Below are positions 55,097-64,000 of a stretch of 64,000 bases of DNA, piece after piece; positions within the stretch are counted from its first letter, which is position 1, and every line of letters starts with the position of its first letter. Origin of the DNA: Bacteroides ovatus (GTDB lineage: Bacteria > Bacteroidota > Bacteroidia > Bacteroidales > Bacteroidaceae); NCBI RefSeq assembly GCF_001314995.1, contig NZ_CP012938.1:1798001-1862000 (forward strand), in the 5' to 3' direction. The notes under the pieces were generated by a model, which was not told where the DNA came from, made no database searches, and was given only the letters and a program-made list of their open reading frames with translations. The position numbers and the translations under genes were made by a program.

Positions 55097-58000
55097 TTAG
55101 AAATTAATTTTTACTCCCATATTATATTGTCTTGGCCTTGGGTATACCCCATAATCCACTCCGGTATATATTTCAGGAAACATACCATCATATTTCTTTA
55201 TATAACCTATGTTATATGCTCCAGCAAAAACTTCCACTCCACTCAATCTTATTTTTCTAACCCAAGTTGATGGTAGCATATAGCTTAAAGACACTTCTCT
55301 AAATGCCAGATAATCTCCTTTACTAAAATACAGGCTATTGTTGGTACTCCCACTTTCAGAACTGCCTATTTGATTATCCCATCTCATATGATTTCGATAT
55401 TGATAATCGTAATCACTTTGAACTGTATATTTAGGATATTTCGTTCCATCATTCGCACTTTGCCAGGAATTGGTCATTGCGTCTTTTATGGCATTATTGT
55501 TATTACGTGAACTACCCATTATCTGTCCTTTAAAACCATTATCTATCACATGTCCCATAGCCCAGTCCATTACAACTCGTACAGTAAGTCCTTTATATTT
55601 GAAAGAGTTGACAATACCTCCTACCTTATCCGGTCGGATATATCCCATGAATTTCATATCTTTAGAGTCCAATTGCCCATCATTGTTCACGTCTTCAAAT
55701 ATGGCATCTCCTGCATGTTTCTTTCTACCTTGCGCATTAGGATCATTAGGGGCTTTAGCTGCTTCTTCTTCCGTTTGATAGGTTCCTAAATAATGAAACG
55801 CCCATCTTCCACCAAACTTTTCGCCCTCAGCAATTCCCCCAACCTTTTTAGTACCTCCTGTAGCAGGATCATAAATAAAATTACCTCCTACCCGATTTTT
55901 CTCTTCTCCATTATCCGGTAAATCTACTACGATTCCTTTATTGTAAGCAAACGTCAATGATAAATCCCATGAAAAATCTTTGGTTTGAATAGGAGTAGCA
56001 TTCAACTCTATTTCTATTCCGGAGTTTCTTACTGAACCATAATTACTCTTAATCGAACTAAAGCCCGTAGAATTCCATAAAGGTTCATCATACAATCTAT
56101 CAAATGTCAGTTTATTATAGTAGTCAATTAATAATCCCAATCTATTATTAAAAAATCCGAGATCGACTCCGATATCATACGATTCCGTCGTTTCCCATCG
56201 TAATTGAGAATTTTTTAATGTTGTATTTAGTATACCTACTGATCCTTGATAATTAGTATCTGTAATTTTGTACTCACCTCTTGAATTGGCAACACTCAAA
56301 TTGTTATTACCCGTACGCCCCCAACTTGCACGCCATTTCCAACGACTCATAATACTTTCTAATGGCTTGAAGAAATTTTCCCTATGCATATTCCATCCAG
56401 CTGATACTCCAGGGAAAAATCCCCATTTATTATCTTCTGCAAACCGTGAAGAACCATCTGCACGCATACTGACAGAAACTATATATTTACCTTTATAATC
56501 ATAGTTTACACGTCCAAAATAACTTAAAGTAGCTTCCATTGTCTTAGTAGAACTTGCTCTTTGTGTACTATCTGCCGTTGCATTTAATGTTGGAATTAAA
56601 TCTATAGAAGATCCACTACCGCTTGCCGAAAGTCTGTAACTATAATCATGAGTATAACTGGCACCTGCTACAGCTCCTATATTATGCTCCTTGATTTTCT
56701 TATCATACGAAAGAACCAAATCTCCCTGCAAATGTCTGTCATAGTTATGCTTAGCTGAAGCAGGACGGATTGTATTTCCAGTCGTCTCATTATCTGCCTG
56801 AAAATAATTCTCAATACCTTCAGTTCCAAAATAATAGGCTGTTGGTTTTAAAACTAGCCCAGGTAAAATATTCCAGATTGCACCCAACTGAAAAGTTGTC
56901 CTATACACACTAGTATCATCATAATTTGTTTTATAATAAATCTCATGCAATCTACTTCTGAAAGAAGAAATACCTTCTCCGGGGGCTGGAGTTCCATCTT
57001 CATAGTACAATCTGTAGGTCGGTGGTGTTAATATACTTCGAGATATAGTATTGACTGTATTTCCACCTCCCACAGCATCTCTAACCTGCAGACTAGCTTT
57101 AGTAGACAAACTCCATGCCTCACTTAATTTATAATTTCCATTAAATAAGACACTATAATTTTTATAATTTGTACCTCTAAGTATACCATCCTGATTCAAA
57201 TATCTTAAACCTACATAATAGTTAATCGCCTCTGTTCCTCCACTAATACTAAGATCAACCTCATGCTTTTGTCCTGTTGTGAAAGTTGCTTTCTGAAAGT
57301 CATTATCCTGGAAGATGAGCTGTTTTCCCGTAACAGGGTCCGCCATGGTTTGCCAGCCCTCATGTTCCAGCAGATTACTCACATAACCTTGACCATACTT
57401 TTGCAAATAAACATCCAAAAATTCAAGTGTATTTTTAGAGTTTCTCGGATTTCCTGTTGACATACCAAAAGAACCACTTAAGAATTTTGCCTGATCTTCC
57501 TTTCCATTATATGTCAAATCAGCCTGATTAAATTTCGCAATATTAGAACGGGATAATGTTATATAATCCCGTGCATTCAATAGTGGAATTCTCTGCGGTT
57601 GTTGTTCCACTCCATACGTATACCTTAAACTGACAGTAGGTTTCCCTTTCTGACCAGCTTTGGTTTTAACCAAGATTATACCATTAGCAGCTCTGGAACC
57701 ATAAATAGCAGTAGAAGCAGCATCTTTCAGAACTTCTATCGATTCTATATCTGCAGGATTCATATCTGATATATTTCTAAATCCTTGTGATATTATACCA
57801 TCAATAATTATTAAGGGAGTATCACTTTCAGGTGAAGTAGAACTACCTCCACGAATAAATATTTGAGGGTCTGCCCCCGGTTGTCCATTAGATATTTGTA
57901 AGGATAAACCTGGAACTTTGCCTTGTAATTGTAATAACGGATTCTGTCCTGGTGCTTTTTGAAATTCCTCTTTATTTATCTTAGAAATAGAATTTGTTAT

Positions 58001-58387
58001 TAATGCTCTTGACTGTTTACCATAACCAATGGCAACGACTTCATCAAGTAACACAGAACTCTCTTCCAAAACAATCACAATATTTCTCCGTCCCTTAATA
58101 TCAACCTCTTTTGTTTCCATTCCGACAAAAGAGACAATCAGAGTTGCATTAGGAGGAACCATTATAGAAAATTCACCGGAAGCATTGGTGATAGTACCTT
58201 TATCCATACCTTTTACGGATATTGAAACTCCTGGTAATTCAACTCCTGTCTGGTCTTGTACTACACCAGAGACCTTTATATCTTCAGAATTAATATTATT
58301 TGCTTGAATATTTGAAAATACAGATGATAAGATAAATACCATCGATAATATTAATAAATCTTTAGTATGCTTTATTGAGTTTTTCAT
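55097..58387 (-). CDS. SusC-family TonB-dependent transporter (sialic-acid locus)
   Basis: A 1096-residue outer-membrane transporter: signal peptide, carboxypeptidase-D-like domain (VSGVVQDQTGVELPGVSISV), then plug with PLIIIDGI and AIYGSRAANGIILVKTK, and the barrel ending RQYNMGVKINF. Unlike the SusC at 11417 it has no STN domain, so it does not signal through an anti-sigma factor. Control probably comes from the GntR-type regulator at the far end of the operon. It lies 36 bases after the MFS gene. Confidence 0.95.
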   Translation of the reverse strand: MKNSIKHTKDLLILSMVFILSSVFSNIQANNINSEDIKVSGVVQDQTGVELPGVSISVKGMDKGTITNASGEFSIMVPPNATLIVSFVGMETKEVDIKGRRNIVIVLEESSVLLDEVVAIGYGKQSRALITNSISKINKEEFQKAPGQNPLLQLQGKVPGLSLQISNGQPGADPQIFIRGGSSTSPESDTPLIIIDGIISQGFRNISDMNPADIESIEVLKDAASTAIYGSRAANGIILVKTKAGQKGKPTVSLRYTYGVEQQPQRIPLLNARDYITLSRSNIAKFNQADLTYNGKEDQAKFLSGSFGMSTGNPRNSKNTLEFLDVYLQKYGQGYVSNLLEHEGWQTMADPVTGKQLIFQDNDFQKATFTTGQKHEVDLSISGGTEAINYYVGLRYLNQDGILRGTNYKNYSVLFNGNYKLSEAWSLSTKASLQVRDAVGGGNTVNTISRSILTPPTYRLYYEDGTPAPGEGISSFRSRLHEIYYKTNYDDTSVYRTTFQLGAIWNILPGLVLKPTAYYFGTEGIENYFQADNETTGNTIRPASAKHNYDRHLQGDLVLSYDKKIKEHNIGAVAGASYTHDYSYRLSASGSGSSIDLIPTLNATADSTQRASSTKTMEATLSYFGRVNYDYKGKYIVSVSMRADGSSRFAEDNKWGFFPGVSAGWNMHRENFFKPLESIMSRWKWRASWGRTGNNNLSVANSRGEYKITDTNYQGSVGILNTTLKNSQLRWETTESYDIGVDLGFFNNRLGLLIDYYNKLTFDRLYDEPLWNSTGFSSIKSNYGSVRNSGIEIELNATPIQTKDFSWDLSLTFAYNKGIVVDLPDNGEEKNRVGGNFIYDPATGGTKKVGGIAEGEKFGGRWAFHYLGTYQTEEEAAKAPNDPNAQGRKKHAGDAIFEDVNNDGQLDSKDMKFMGYIRPDKVGGIVNSFKYKGLTVRVVMDWAMGHVIDNGFKGQIMGSSRNNNNAIKDAMTNSWQSANDGTKYPKYTVQSDYDYQYRNHMRWDNQIGSSESGSTNNSLYFSKGDYLAFREVSLSYMLPSTWVRKIRLSGVEVFAGAYNIGYIKKYDGMFPEIYTGVDYGVYPRPRQYNMGVKINF

Positions 58388-58423
58388 AAAAAATAAAATT
58401 AGAATGAATAAATTATATAAGGA

Positions 58424-59656
58424 TTAATCTTTCATATCAATCGTTTTAGGTCGCAGACAAGTGACCAAAATGACCAGCATAACAAATACCAGTATAGCAA
58501 GCAACGCAAAATCGCGTCCCAAATGTCCGGCATCCATCGACTCACCCAGAAGGCTCGTAATAATAGCTCCGGCAAATACACCACACATATTCATAATACC
58601 ATAGGCAGTTGCCCTGTAACGTGCAGACACAAACTGACAGAGAATAGGCATATTATTTGCGTCAAACATACCAAAACCTATCCCAAACAGCATAGCCCCC
58701 ATCACCAGTGCGAAAATAGAATGACCATATCCGATAAACAACAAGGAAGGTATGATAAGCCCCAAACCCATAGCACCAGTATATACTCTTCCACGTACAT
58801 TTTTTAATACCCAACGGTCGGATATATATCCACCTGCCAACACACCGAATAATGAGGACAAAGCTATAGAAATAGTAGACATAGGACCTGCTACCGAAAT
58901 ATCAATAGATAAGCTGTCAGAGAAAAGAGTCGGTAACCAGTTCTTTGCCGCCCATCCCGGGGTGCCCGGTACACAGAAATAAAATAAGATAATCCAGAAA
59001 AAGACATTGGAAAATAACATTCCCAAACTCTTCAATACAGGAATCTTTTTCATCTTCTGATTTTCAGATACACTTCCTCTCTCTTTATCACGCAGAAGAA
59101 ATGCCAGAATAACACCATAACCCACACCTATAATACCAAACCAATGGAATGTTGTATGCCAGGAATAGATTGCTGCAAAAGTAGCTCCAAATCCACCGAT
59201 AGCCTGTCCCACATACAACCCTGTCATATGTATTCCCACAGCCAACGAACGAGTCTTATCTTTATGAAAATCGGCAATCAATGACAAAGCAGCAGGTAAA
59301 TACAACGCTTCACTAATTCCCATAATTCCACGCAACCAGTAGAGTTGATTGAAAGTGGTGGCATATCCCATCAAGTAAGTAACTCCTGACCACACACACA
59401 GACTACCTACAATCAACCATTTGCGGCTCATACGATCACCGACAATCCCCGATAAAGGACTCATCAGTCCGTATACCCACAAGAATACAGCCATCAGGCG
59501 ACCGAAATTGGCTGCTGATTCCAATTCCCGCACATCCTCCATCATTGGAATTCGCATAGTGGAAAGCATTTGCCTGTCCATATAATTCAACAAGGCAACA
59601 CCCCACAGCAGCCCAACCACTACCCAAGGATATATATTTGAAGTTTTATTATTCAT
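58424..59656 (-). CDS. MFS transporter, probable sialic-acid importer
   Basis: A 410-residue major facilitator with 12 membrane helices, the signature DRQMLSTMRIPMM after helix 1 and the GDRMSRKWLIVG loop between helices 2 and 3 (anion:cation symporter-like group). It starts 6 bases after the nanH stop and lies in a locus with nanA and nanM, so N-acetylneuraminate uptake across the inner membrane is the likely job (the role of NanT). That substrate is inferred from context, not from a motif. Confidence 0.87.
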   Translation of the reverse strand: MNNKTSNIYPWVVVGLLWGVALLNYMDRQMLSTMRIPMMEDVRELESAANFGRLMAVFLWVYGLMSPLSGIVGDRMSRKWLIVGSLCVWSGVTYLMGYATTFNQLYWLRGIMGISEALYLPAALSLIADFHKDKTRSLAVGIHMTGLYVGQAIGGFGATFAAIYSWHTTFHWFGIIGVGYGVILAFLLRDKERGSVSENQKMKKIPVLKSLGMLFSNVFFWIILFYFCVPGTPGWAAKNWLPTLFSDSLSIDISVAGPMSTISIALSSLFGVLAGGYISDRWVLKNVRGRVYTGAMGLGLIIPSLLFIGYGHSIFALVMGAMLFGIGFGMFDANNMPILCQFVSARYRATAYGIMNMCGVFAGAIITSLLGESMDAGHLGRDFALLAILVFVMLVILVTCLRPKTIDMKD

Positions 59657-59662
59657 GTCCGT

Positions 59663-61303
59663 TTACTTTAAAATCTCTATTAAATTGATTTTTATAAAAG
59701 CTAAATCCGACTGACTACTCTCATATAATATACCTATTGAATTTTCATCTATGGATGTAATGCAGGAATATCCAGTACTACGATATTGGTCGAAAAGAAT
59801 CCAATGTTCTTCCGGCCAAGTCATTCCATCATCAAAACTAACTTTTAAAGTCAGATTATCTCTTGTCCCATAATTATTCGGATTTACAAACAGAAGCATG
59901 CTTTTCTTCTTTCCTTCTTCCATATACTCATGTCGATGCAGACTTGCCATACAAGTAGGTTCTACGAGTGCTCTCCGTGAAGTTGGATGTTCTTTCCAAC
60001 TTTCTCCCAGATCAATAGTTGTGCAGATTCTACGACCGTTCACGTCTTTATTTCCTCTGTTCCGGTTATCACGCATGTTCAACATCAAGGCGCCGTCACC
60101 CAATTGTACGACACTACATTCCGTAACATCCTGATATGCAGGATTACTGGTCACCCACGTCTTTCCATGATCTTTACTATACGTAATATTCGAGAAAGGA
60201 AGCCCGTTTTCGTCACGTCCTTGTGTAGGAAATACCAACGTTCCGTCTGTCAACGTAATTCCCTGTCCGGGTGCAGGTGCAAATAACCACCATTCAGGGC
60301 GTTTCGTCTTTGAGGTTATATTATCCGGAAAGCCCCAGCTAAGACCATCATCCGTACTTTTTGCTATCATAAACTGGGAAGTTTCTTTTAGCCCTGTTCC
60401 TGGTTGAGAACCTCTACCTTTCCATTGATGTGTCCAGTTCGTACTGTTTTCATTCAGACCTTCTATCCACTTTCCGTCTTTATCCAGCAGACCGTGCATC
60501 CATAATCCGGCTACATAAATATCACCAGTATTTTTATCTACTAAAATACAGGCATCACTCACTCCATTGTATTTCTGTGGTAAACCTCCCCATTCCCTCA
60601 TATCCAAAACAGTTTGAATGGGTTGCCAAGTTACTCCCTTATCTGTACTACGATGAAGAGCAATATCTATATTTCCCTGCAAATCACGAGGATAATCATA
60701 GCGGGCATCAAAAATGGCCAATAAAGTGCCTTTATTACTAGTAGCTAATCCTGGAATACGTGATGAGATACATCCATCCTGTCCTTTCTGTCGTACAGCT
60801 ACTCCTACTCGTAAAGGTTTACTTGTTTTATCCAAAATTTTCAGATTGCCTTTCGTGGTTTTCACCCGGTTACAATTAACCTGAACACGATGATCCAGTG
60901 AAACCGTATCTTTCAATGTTACGGCTACCCAAAAAGACAAAGAATCCTGATTAACCTGCACTTCATTAGTAAATGACATTTTTTGTGTAGCGGGAAGTGC
61001 ATTACAAAGTAAACGAGACGTATCTATCAGTCCATTCTTCTTCGCACCATATATGGCAACAGAAACAATATCTGCCACATTCGTGCTCCCCAATAAATCC
61101 AGATCTATTTGCCGGATAACATAAGGTTGATTATCTGTCCTGATTAAAGTTATCTTCATTACAGGATTTGCCGGTTTCTTTACCAACACAGGAATAACAG
61201 GTCTCTCCAGTATCCATTTTATGTCTTTACCTAAAGATGTGACTGGTGACACCAATAACAAAATCATCGAAAATATGATAAATATTTTCTTACTTACTTT
61301 CAT
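59663..61303 (-). CDS. nanH: Sialidase NanH-like (GH33) with N-terminal beta domain
   Basis: A 546-residue exported sialidase, close in length and layout to the NanH sialidases of Bacteroides. It has a signal peptide to about residue 24, an N-terminal beta-sandwich (about 30-160), then the six-bladed catalytic propeller with RIP at 182-184, Asp-boxes (STDKGVTW, STDDGLSWG, SKDHGKTW, SFDDGMTW), and the conserved WMHGL and ENSIGILYESS stretch near the end. It has no lipobox, so it is likely periplasmic. It is the first enzyme gene after nanA. Confidence 0.92.
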   Translation of the reverse strand: MKVSKKIFIIFSMILLLVSPVTSLGKDIKWILERPVIPVLVKKPANPVMKITLIRTDNQPYVIRQIDLDLLGSTNVADIVSVAIYGAKKNGLIDTSRLLCNALPATQKMSFTNEVQVNQDSLSFWVAVTLKDTVSLDHRVQVNCNRVKTTKGNLKILDKTSKPLRVGVAVRQKGQDGCISSRIPGLATSNKGTLLAIFDARYDYPRDLQGNIDIALHRSTDKGVTWQPIQTVLDMREWGGLPQKYNGVSDACILVDKNTGDIYVAGLWMHGLLDKDGKWIEGLNENSTNWTHQWKGRGSQPGTGLKETSQFMIAKSTDDGLSWGFPDNITSKTKRPEWWLFAPAPGQGITLTDGTLVFPTQGRDENGLPFSNITYSKDHGKTWVTSNPAYQDVTECSVVQLGDGALMLNMRDNRNRGNKDVNGRRICTTIDLGESWKEHPTSRRALVEPTCMASLHRHEYMEEGKKKSMLLFVNPNNYGTRDNLTLKVSFDDGMTWPEEHWILFDQYRSTGYSCITSIDENSIGILYESSQSDLAFIKINLIEILK

Positions 61304-61347
61304 AGTATCTTTATTTTAGGTAATTTTGAACGCATTTAACTAGATTG

Positions 61348-61409
61348 GAGGGGATAGACAGAAAGTAAAGTAGCTTACCCCAGCAATACACTTTTACTGT
61401 CATCTCCTC
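61348..61409 (-). promoter_or_regulatory. Imperfect hairpin between nanA and nanH
   Basis: About 20 imperfect pairs join 61348-61371 with 61390-61409 (GAGGGGAT..GACAG with CTGTC-ATCTCCTC). There is no U-run. In a 116-base operon gap, this suggests an RNA-processing or stability element separating the cytoplasmic genes from the surface genes. Confidence 0.4.
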
Positions 61410-61419
61410 TTTATTATTT

Positions 61420-62331
61420 TCAGAATTCAAAGAATTTTATAGCGTCCAAATCACCTCTTAGTTTTTCATATTCATCAACAGAAAAAGGTTTTATCGGCAA
61501 CCGGCAAGAACCGCAATCAATACCTATCAGCTTCATAATCGCTTTGCCACCGCGCACTCCGCCACCATATTTAATAATAACCTCCACGGTACGTATGGAT
61601 TTTATCTGATTGTGGCGAGCCGTTTCCAAATCGTTCATTTTCATTGAATCAAAAATAGCCTGATAGACATTAGGTATATAATTATACGTACTTCCAACTC
61701 CTGCTACAGCTCCCATAGCCAAGCCGGAAATAAGAATTTCATCATAACCATGCAATACTTCAAACCGATGTTGCTCCAACTCTATGCAAACTCCCATCTC
61801 CATCAGGTTATTATGAGTAAACTTAGTACCCACCAGATTAGGTATTTTCTTTTTCCCTTCTACCAAAAACTTATCCACCGGCAAATTAACCCCTGTAATC
61901 GATGGCATATTATAATAATAGAAAGGTAAGCCAGCAGCAGAGTGGCAAATAGGTGCAAAAAAATCAACTAATTCATCTACTGTTCCCGGTTTAAAAAAAG
62001 AGGGAGCAATTGAAGCAATAGCATCGGCCCCTACTTGTGCAGCATGACGTGCCAGTTCCATTGCACTTCGTTGACAGTTTGAGCCTACATGAGCTATGAC
62101 CTTGAATCGCTTACGGGCAGAAACGAGCCATTTTTCAAGAATTAATTTACGCTCATCGATCGTCAATGAAGAAAATTCACCGGTTGTGCCGCACACAAAT
62201 ACCCCTTTGATAGGAGTCGATGCTATCCAATCAGCATATTTATCAATAACAGATAAATTTACGTCCCCATTCTCATCCAATGGGGTGAAGGTGGCCGCAA
62301 CCATACCTTCCAGTTTTTCATAATTGTTCAT
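61420..62331 (-). CDS. nanA: N-acetylneuraminate lyase
   Basis: A 303-residue class-I aldolase of the DHDPS/NAL family. It carries GTTGE (48-52), the YYYNMPSITG segment with catalytic Tyr140, and the Schiff-base Lys170 in VGTKFTHNN. GVGSTYN follows, a hallmark of NAL proper over dihydrodipicolinate synthase. In the cytoplasm it splits N-acetylneuraminate to pyruvate and N-acetylmannosamine. It lies 35 bases after nanM. No nanE or kinase gene for the next step is visible in the window. Confidence 0.93.
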   Translation of the reverse strand: MNNYEKLEGMVAATFTPLDENGDVNLSVIDKYADWIASTPIKGVFVCGTTGEFSSLTIDERKLILEKWLVSARKRFKVIAHVGSNCQRSAMELARHAAQVGADAIASIAPSFFKPGTVDELVDFFAPICHSAAGLPFYYYNMPSITGVNLPVDKFLVEGKKKIPNLVGTKFTHNNLMEMGVCIELEQHRFEVLHGYDEILISGLAMGAVAGVGSTYNYIPNVYQAIFDSMKMNDLETARHNQIKSIRTVEVIIKYGGGVRGGKAIMKLIGIDCGSCRLPIKPFSVDEYEKLRGDLDAIKFFEF

Positions 62332-62366
62332 AGTGCATTTAATTAGATTGTTATTTTACTTTATTT

Positions 62367-63434
62367 TCAGAAAGTTCCTTTCAAAATTAAGGGAGTTCGT
62401 ATACCAGGTTGTATTTCACCGCTTACCACGTAAACGTCATTCCCCATATAAACCGCATTTGTCGTAACAGGAATAGGATAAGGGCAGTCTAAAGAATCCA
62501 CCAAAGAATTTGTTTCTGTACTGATGACTCGTAGCTTACGGCTAAATCCCGGATGCTCGGGAGATGTAGGTAGTATTTCTTCAACTCCTCCCAGTAGTAT
62601 TATCTTGTCTTTTTCATATGGAATAGCAGTCCCCGCCATTACAGGAAAATTACCAGCTATTTTGCTCCATTTCCTGCTACCTGGTTCATATACGTACCCC
62701 TCCGTATATTCTACCATCACTTCATTCGGAGCATAACTCCTTCCACTAAAAAGATAGAATCGTCCTCCCTGAACTACACTCACCGCATAGGCGAGCGATG
62801 GTCCCTCCCAACCGGGCATCTTCTGCCATCCTTTTTCTTTATGCAATAAATCAAGCATATAAAAATGATTGGTCGACTGTTCATTTGTCATAGTTTCCTG
62901 CCCCCCAGCAATATAAATACAGTTATCCCCAATAGCCCCCGTTGCATTTGCCAACGGAACCGGTAAAGCCGGATAACTAACAGAATCTACTACAAATGAA
63001 ACGCCCTCTTTTTTTATGAGAAAAACTTTATCGCTACATTGCATACGATCGCATCCTCCAATACATAATAACCCTTCCGGCAAGCATATCGAAACTCCAT
63101 AAGCTAATGGGCTGTTAAGGAAATCATCATAAACAGTCCACTTATCCATGTGCAGATCATAACTATATAAAGTAGACCACCAAGTTTTAACTCCTCCCTC
63201 CCAAGGATATTTATCAGGAAAGTTGGCTCCTCCCAGCACTAGTAATTTATCCTCTACTATTCCTGAGTATGCACCAGCCAATCCAACGTTTTTCAGCATA
63301 CCGGTACATCCCGGAAGTAACAATGAGTTTTCCCATTGCATTACTATCTTATTTTCTCCTTTTCTCGAACAAGCCGTATTCATATATGATAAAATTAAAG
63401 ATAAATATAAAATAAAAAAATACTGTTTTCTCAT
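62367..63434 (-). CDS. nanM: N-acetylneuraminate epimerase NanM-like (Kelch propeller)
   Basis: A 355-residue cyclically permuted mutarotase. It has a lipoprotein-like signal (LSYMNTAC, Cys22) and Kelch blades (LLVLGGANFP, LLCIGGCDR, CIYIAGGQETM, FYLFSGRSYAPN, KIILLGGVEEI). It converts the alpha form of sialic acid released by sialidases to the beta form in the periplasm, speeding import. Its start overlaps the regulator gene by 4 bases, so regulator and pathway are co-expressed. Confidence 0.9.
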   Translation of the reverse strand: MRKQYFFILYLSLILSYMNTACSRKGENKIVMQWENSLLLPGCTGMLKNVGLAGAYSGIVEDKLLVLGGANFPDKYPWEGGVKTWWSTLYSYDLHMDKWTVYDDFLNSPLAYGVSICLPEGLLCIGGCDRMQCSDKVFLIKKEGVSFVVDSVSYPALPVPLANATGAIGDNCIYIAGGQETMTNEQSTNHFYMLDLLHKEKGWQKMPGWEGPSLAYAVSVVQGGRFYLFSGRSYAPNEVMVEYTEGYVYEPGSRKWSKIAGNFPVMAGTAIPYEKDKIILLGGVEEILPTSPEHPGFSRKLRVISTETNSLVDSLDCPYPIPVTTNAVYMGNDVYVVSGEIQPGIRTPLILKGTF

Positions 63435-64000
63435 ATACTATCTATCCTTTCTTCTTCGTTTTTCTCTGCCATCAATTCCAGACTCCGGTTCACTTTAAAA
63501 ATCTTATAAACCTCAAAATGTCTTTCAATGGCATCACGATAGCCTTTCTCATCTCCTTTTCTTATAAAATCCAATAAATCAGCATGAGTAGCTATTCTGC
63601 CGCTTTTACTCATCTCTATATTTATAGGTTTTAAGTAGTCTTTGAACTTTTCTTTCACATAGACAAGTATAGGATGAATGATTTCCTGAAATTCAGATAT
63701 TATTTTATTTCCCGTAATTTTGTATAGTTTTGTATGAAAAGCCGATTCGCTGATTAACGCATACTCGTTATTCTCGAAAACAATTCCCATTTTCACAATC
63801 TCGCTCAATTCCTCAATATCTTTAGGAGTTATCTTACGGAAAATATCACTTGATATTCCTATTTCAAGTGCGATTCTGAAATCCAATAAATCCAAAATTG
63901 TTTCTTCACTCAAAACACGAGGATCTATCACTCTTTTCATTCCACCTAAAATGGAAGGTTCAGTCAAAACCATTCCCTTACGAGGGCGCGCATGAATCAG
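63431..64000 (-). CDS. GntR/FCD-family transcription regulator (5' end outside window)
   Basis: The visible part is the end of the wing (LIHARPRKG) and the helical FCD ligand-binding domain (about DLLDFRIALEIGISSDIF to IERHFEVYKIF) with metal-binding His residues in SAFHTKLY, IATHADLL and IERHFEVY. The N-terminal winged helix lies past the right edge; the frame is open there, so the ATG at 63973 is internal. Heading the nan operon and overlapping nanM, it is the likely repressor that senses sialic acid or a breakdown product. Confidence 0.88.
   Translation of the reverse strand: MIHARPRKGMVLTEPSILGGMKRVIDPRVLSEETILDLLDFRIALEIGISSDIFRKITPKDIEELSEIVKMGIVFENNEYALISESAFHTKLYKITGNKIISEFQEIIHPILVYVKEKFKDYLKPINIEMSKSGRIATHADLLDFIRKGDEKGYRDAIERHFEVYKIFKVNRSLELMAEKNEEERIDSI

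Noticed and set aside
1..64000. CRISPR arrays, rRNA or tRNA genes
   Set aside because: No regularly spaced identical repeats with unique spacers and no rRNA or complete tRNA structure were noticed in the window.

Overview
The window comes from a gut Bacteroides-type chromosome (Bacteroidota). The signs are two SusC/SusD pairs, an ECF-sigma/FecR signalling pair, numerous Bacteroidota lipoproteins, several promoters of the TTTG-N19-20-TAnnTTTG type and weak Shine-Dalgarno sites. The exact species cannot be fixed from the sequence alone.

Layout. 1-1408: the 3' part of an L-lactate permease-family gene, then about 970 bases without a gene. 2379-3073: a WG-repeat lipoprotein-like gene broken by a one-base loss. 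3219-6857: an RNA-repair operon (rtcB, an ATP-dependent RNA ligase, an HD-Pnk end-healing enzyme) behind a long structured leader. 6954-7554: a secreted TrxP-like thioredoxin. 7573-16660: an ECF sigma/FecR/SusC/SusD operon whose cargo is two exported metallophosphoesterases. 16673-19590: a LytTR response regulator, a LytS-type histidine kinase and a second kinase-like protein that has lost its catalytic residues. 19620-21026 and 45813-46880: the two halves of one TonB-dependent receptor, with a predicted HU-like N-terminal tail, split by a mobile element.

The mobile element (about 21027-45812, 24.8 kb) carries a zinc-finger/four-HTH protein, a tyrosine integrase, an excisionase-like protein, a RecA-like ATPase, a MobC-like protein and a relaxase. 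It therefore looks mobilizable, not self-transmissible, because no type IV secretion genes are visible. Its right half is a co-directional defence cassette: an XRE regulator, an ATPase-nuclease, two different HsdM genes, two HsdS genes with an XerD-like recombinase between them, HsdR, a GmrSD-like DUF262/HNH protein and a 1206-aa membrane P-loop NTPase. The two short repeats that bracket the HsdS recognition domains suggest reassortment of specificity.

47046-48300: a terminator, a sugar O-acetyltransferase and a small membrane protein. 48462-64000: a sialic-acid utilisation locus transcribed leftwards (GntR/FCD regulator, nanM, nanA, nanH sialidase, MFS transporter, SusC, SusD, second sialidase, a decayed third sialidase, PKD/LamG lipoprotein, GH3 hydrolase). 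Together these would release sialic acid at the surface, import it, and epimerise and cleave it.

The most unusual items are the two-HsdM restriction cassette with direct-repeat TRD modules, the pseudo-histidine kinase, the operon joining two unrelated RNA ligases behind a structured leader, and the receptor gene split at a core site with a two-base mismatch.
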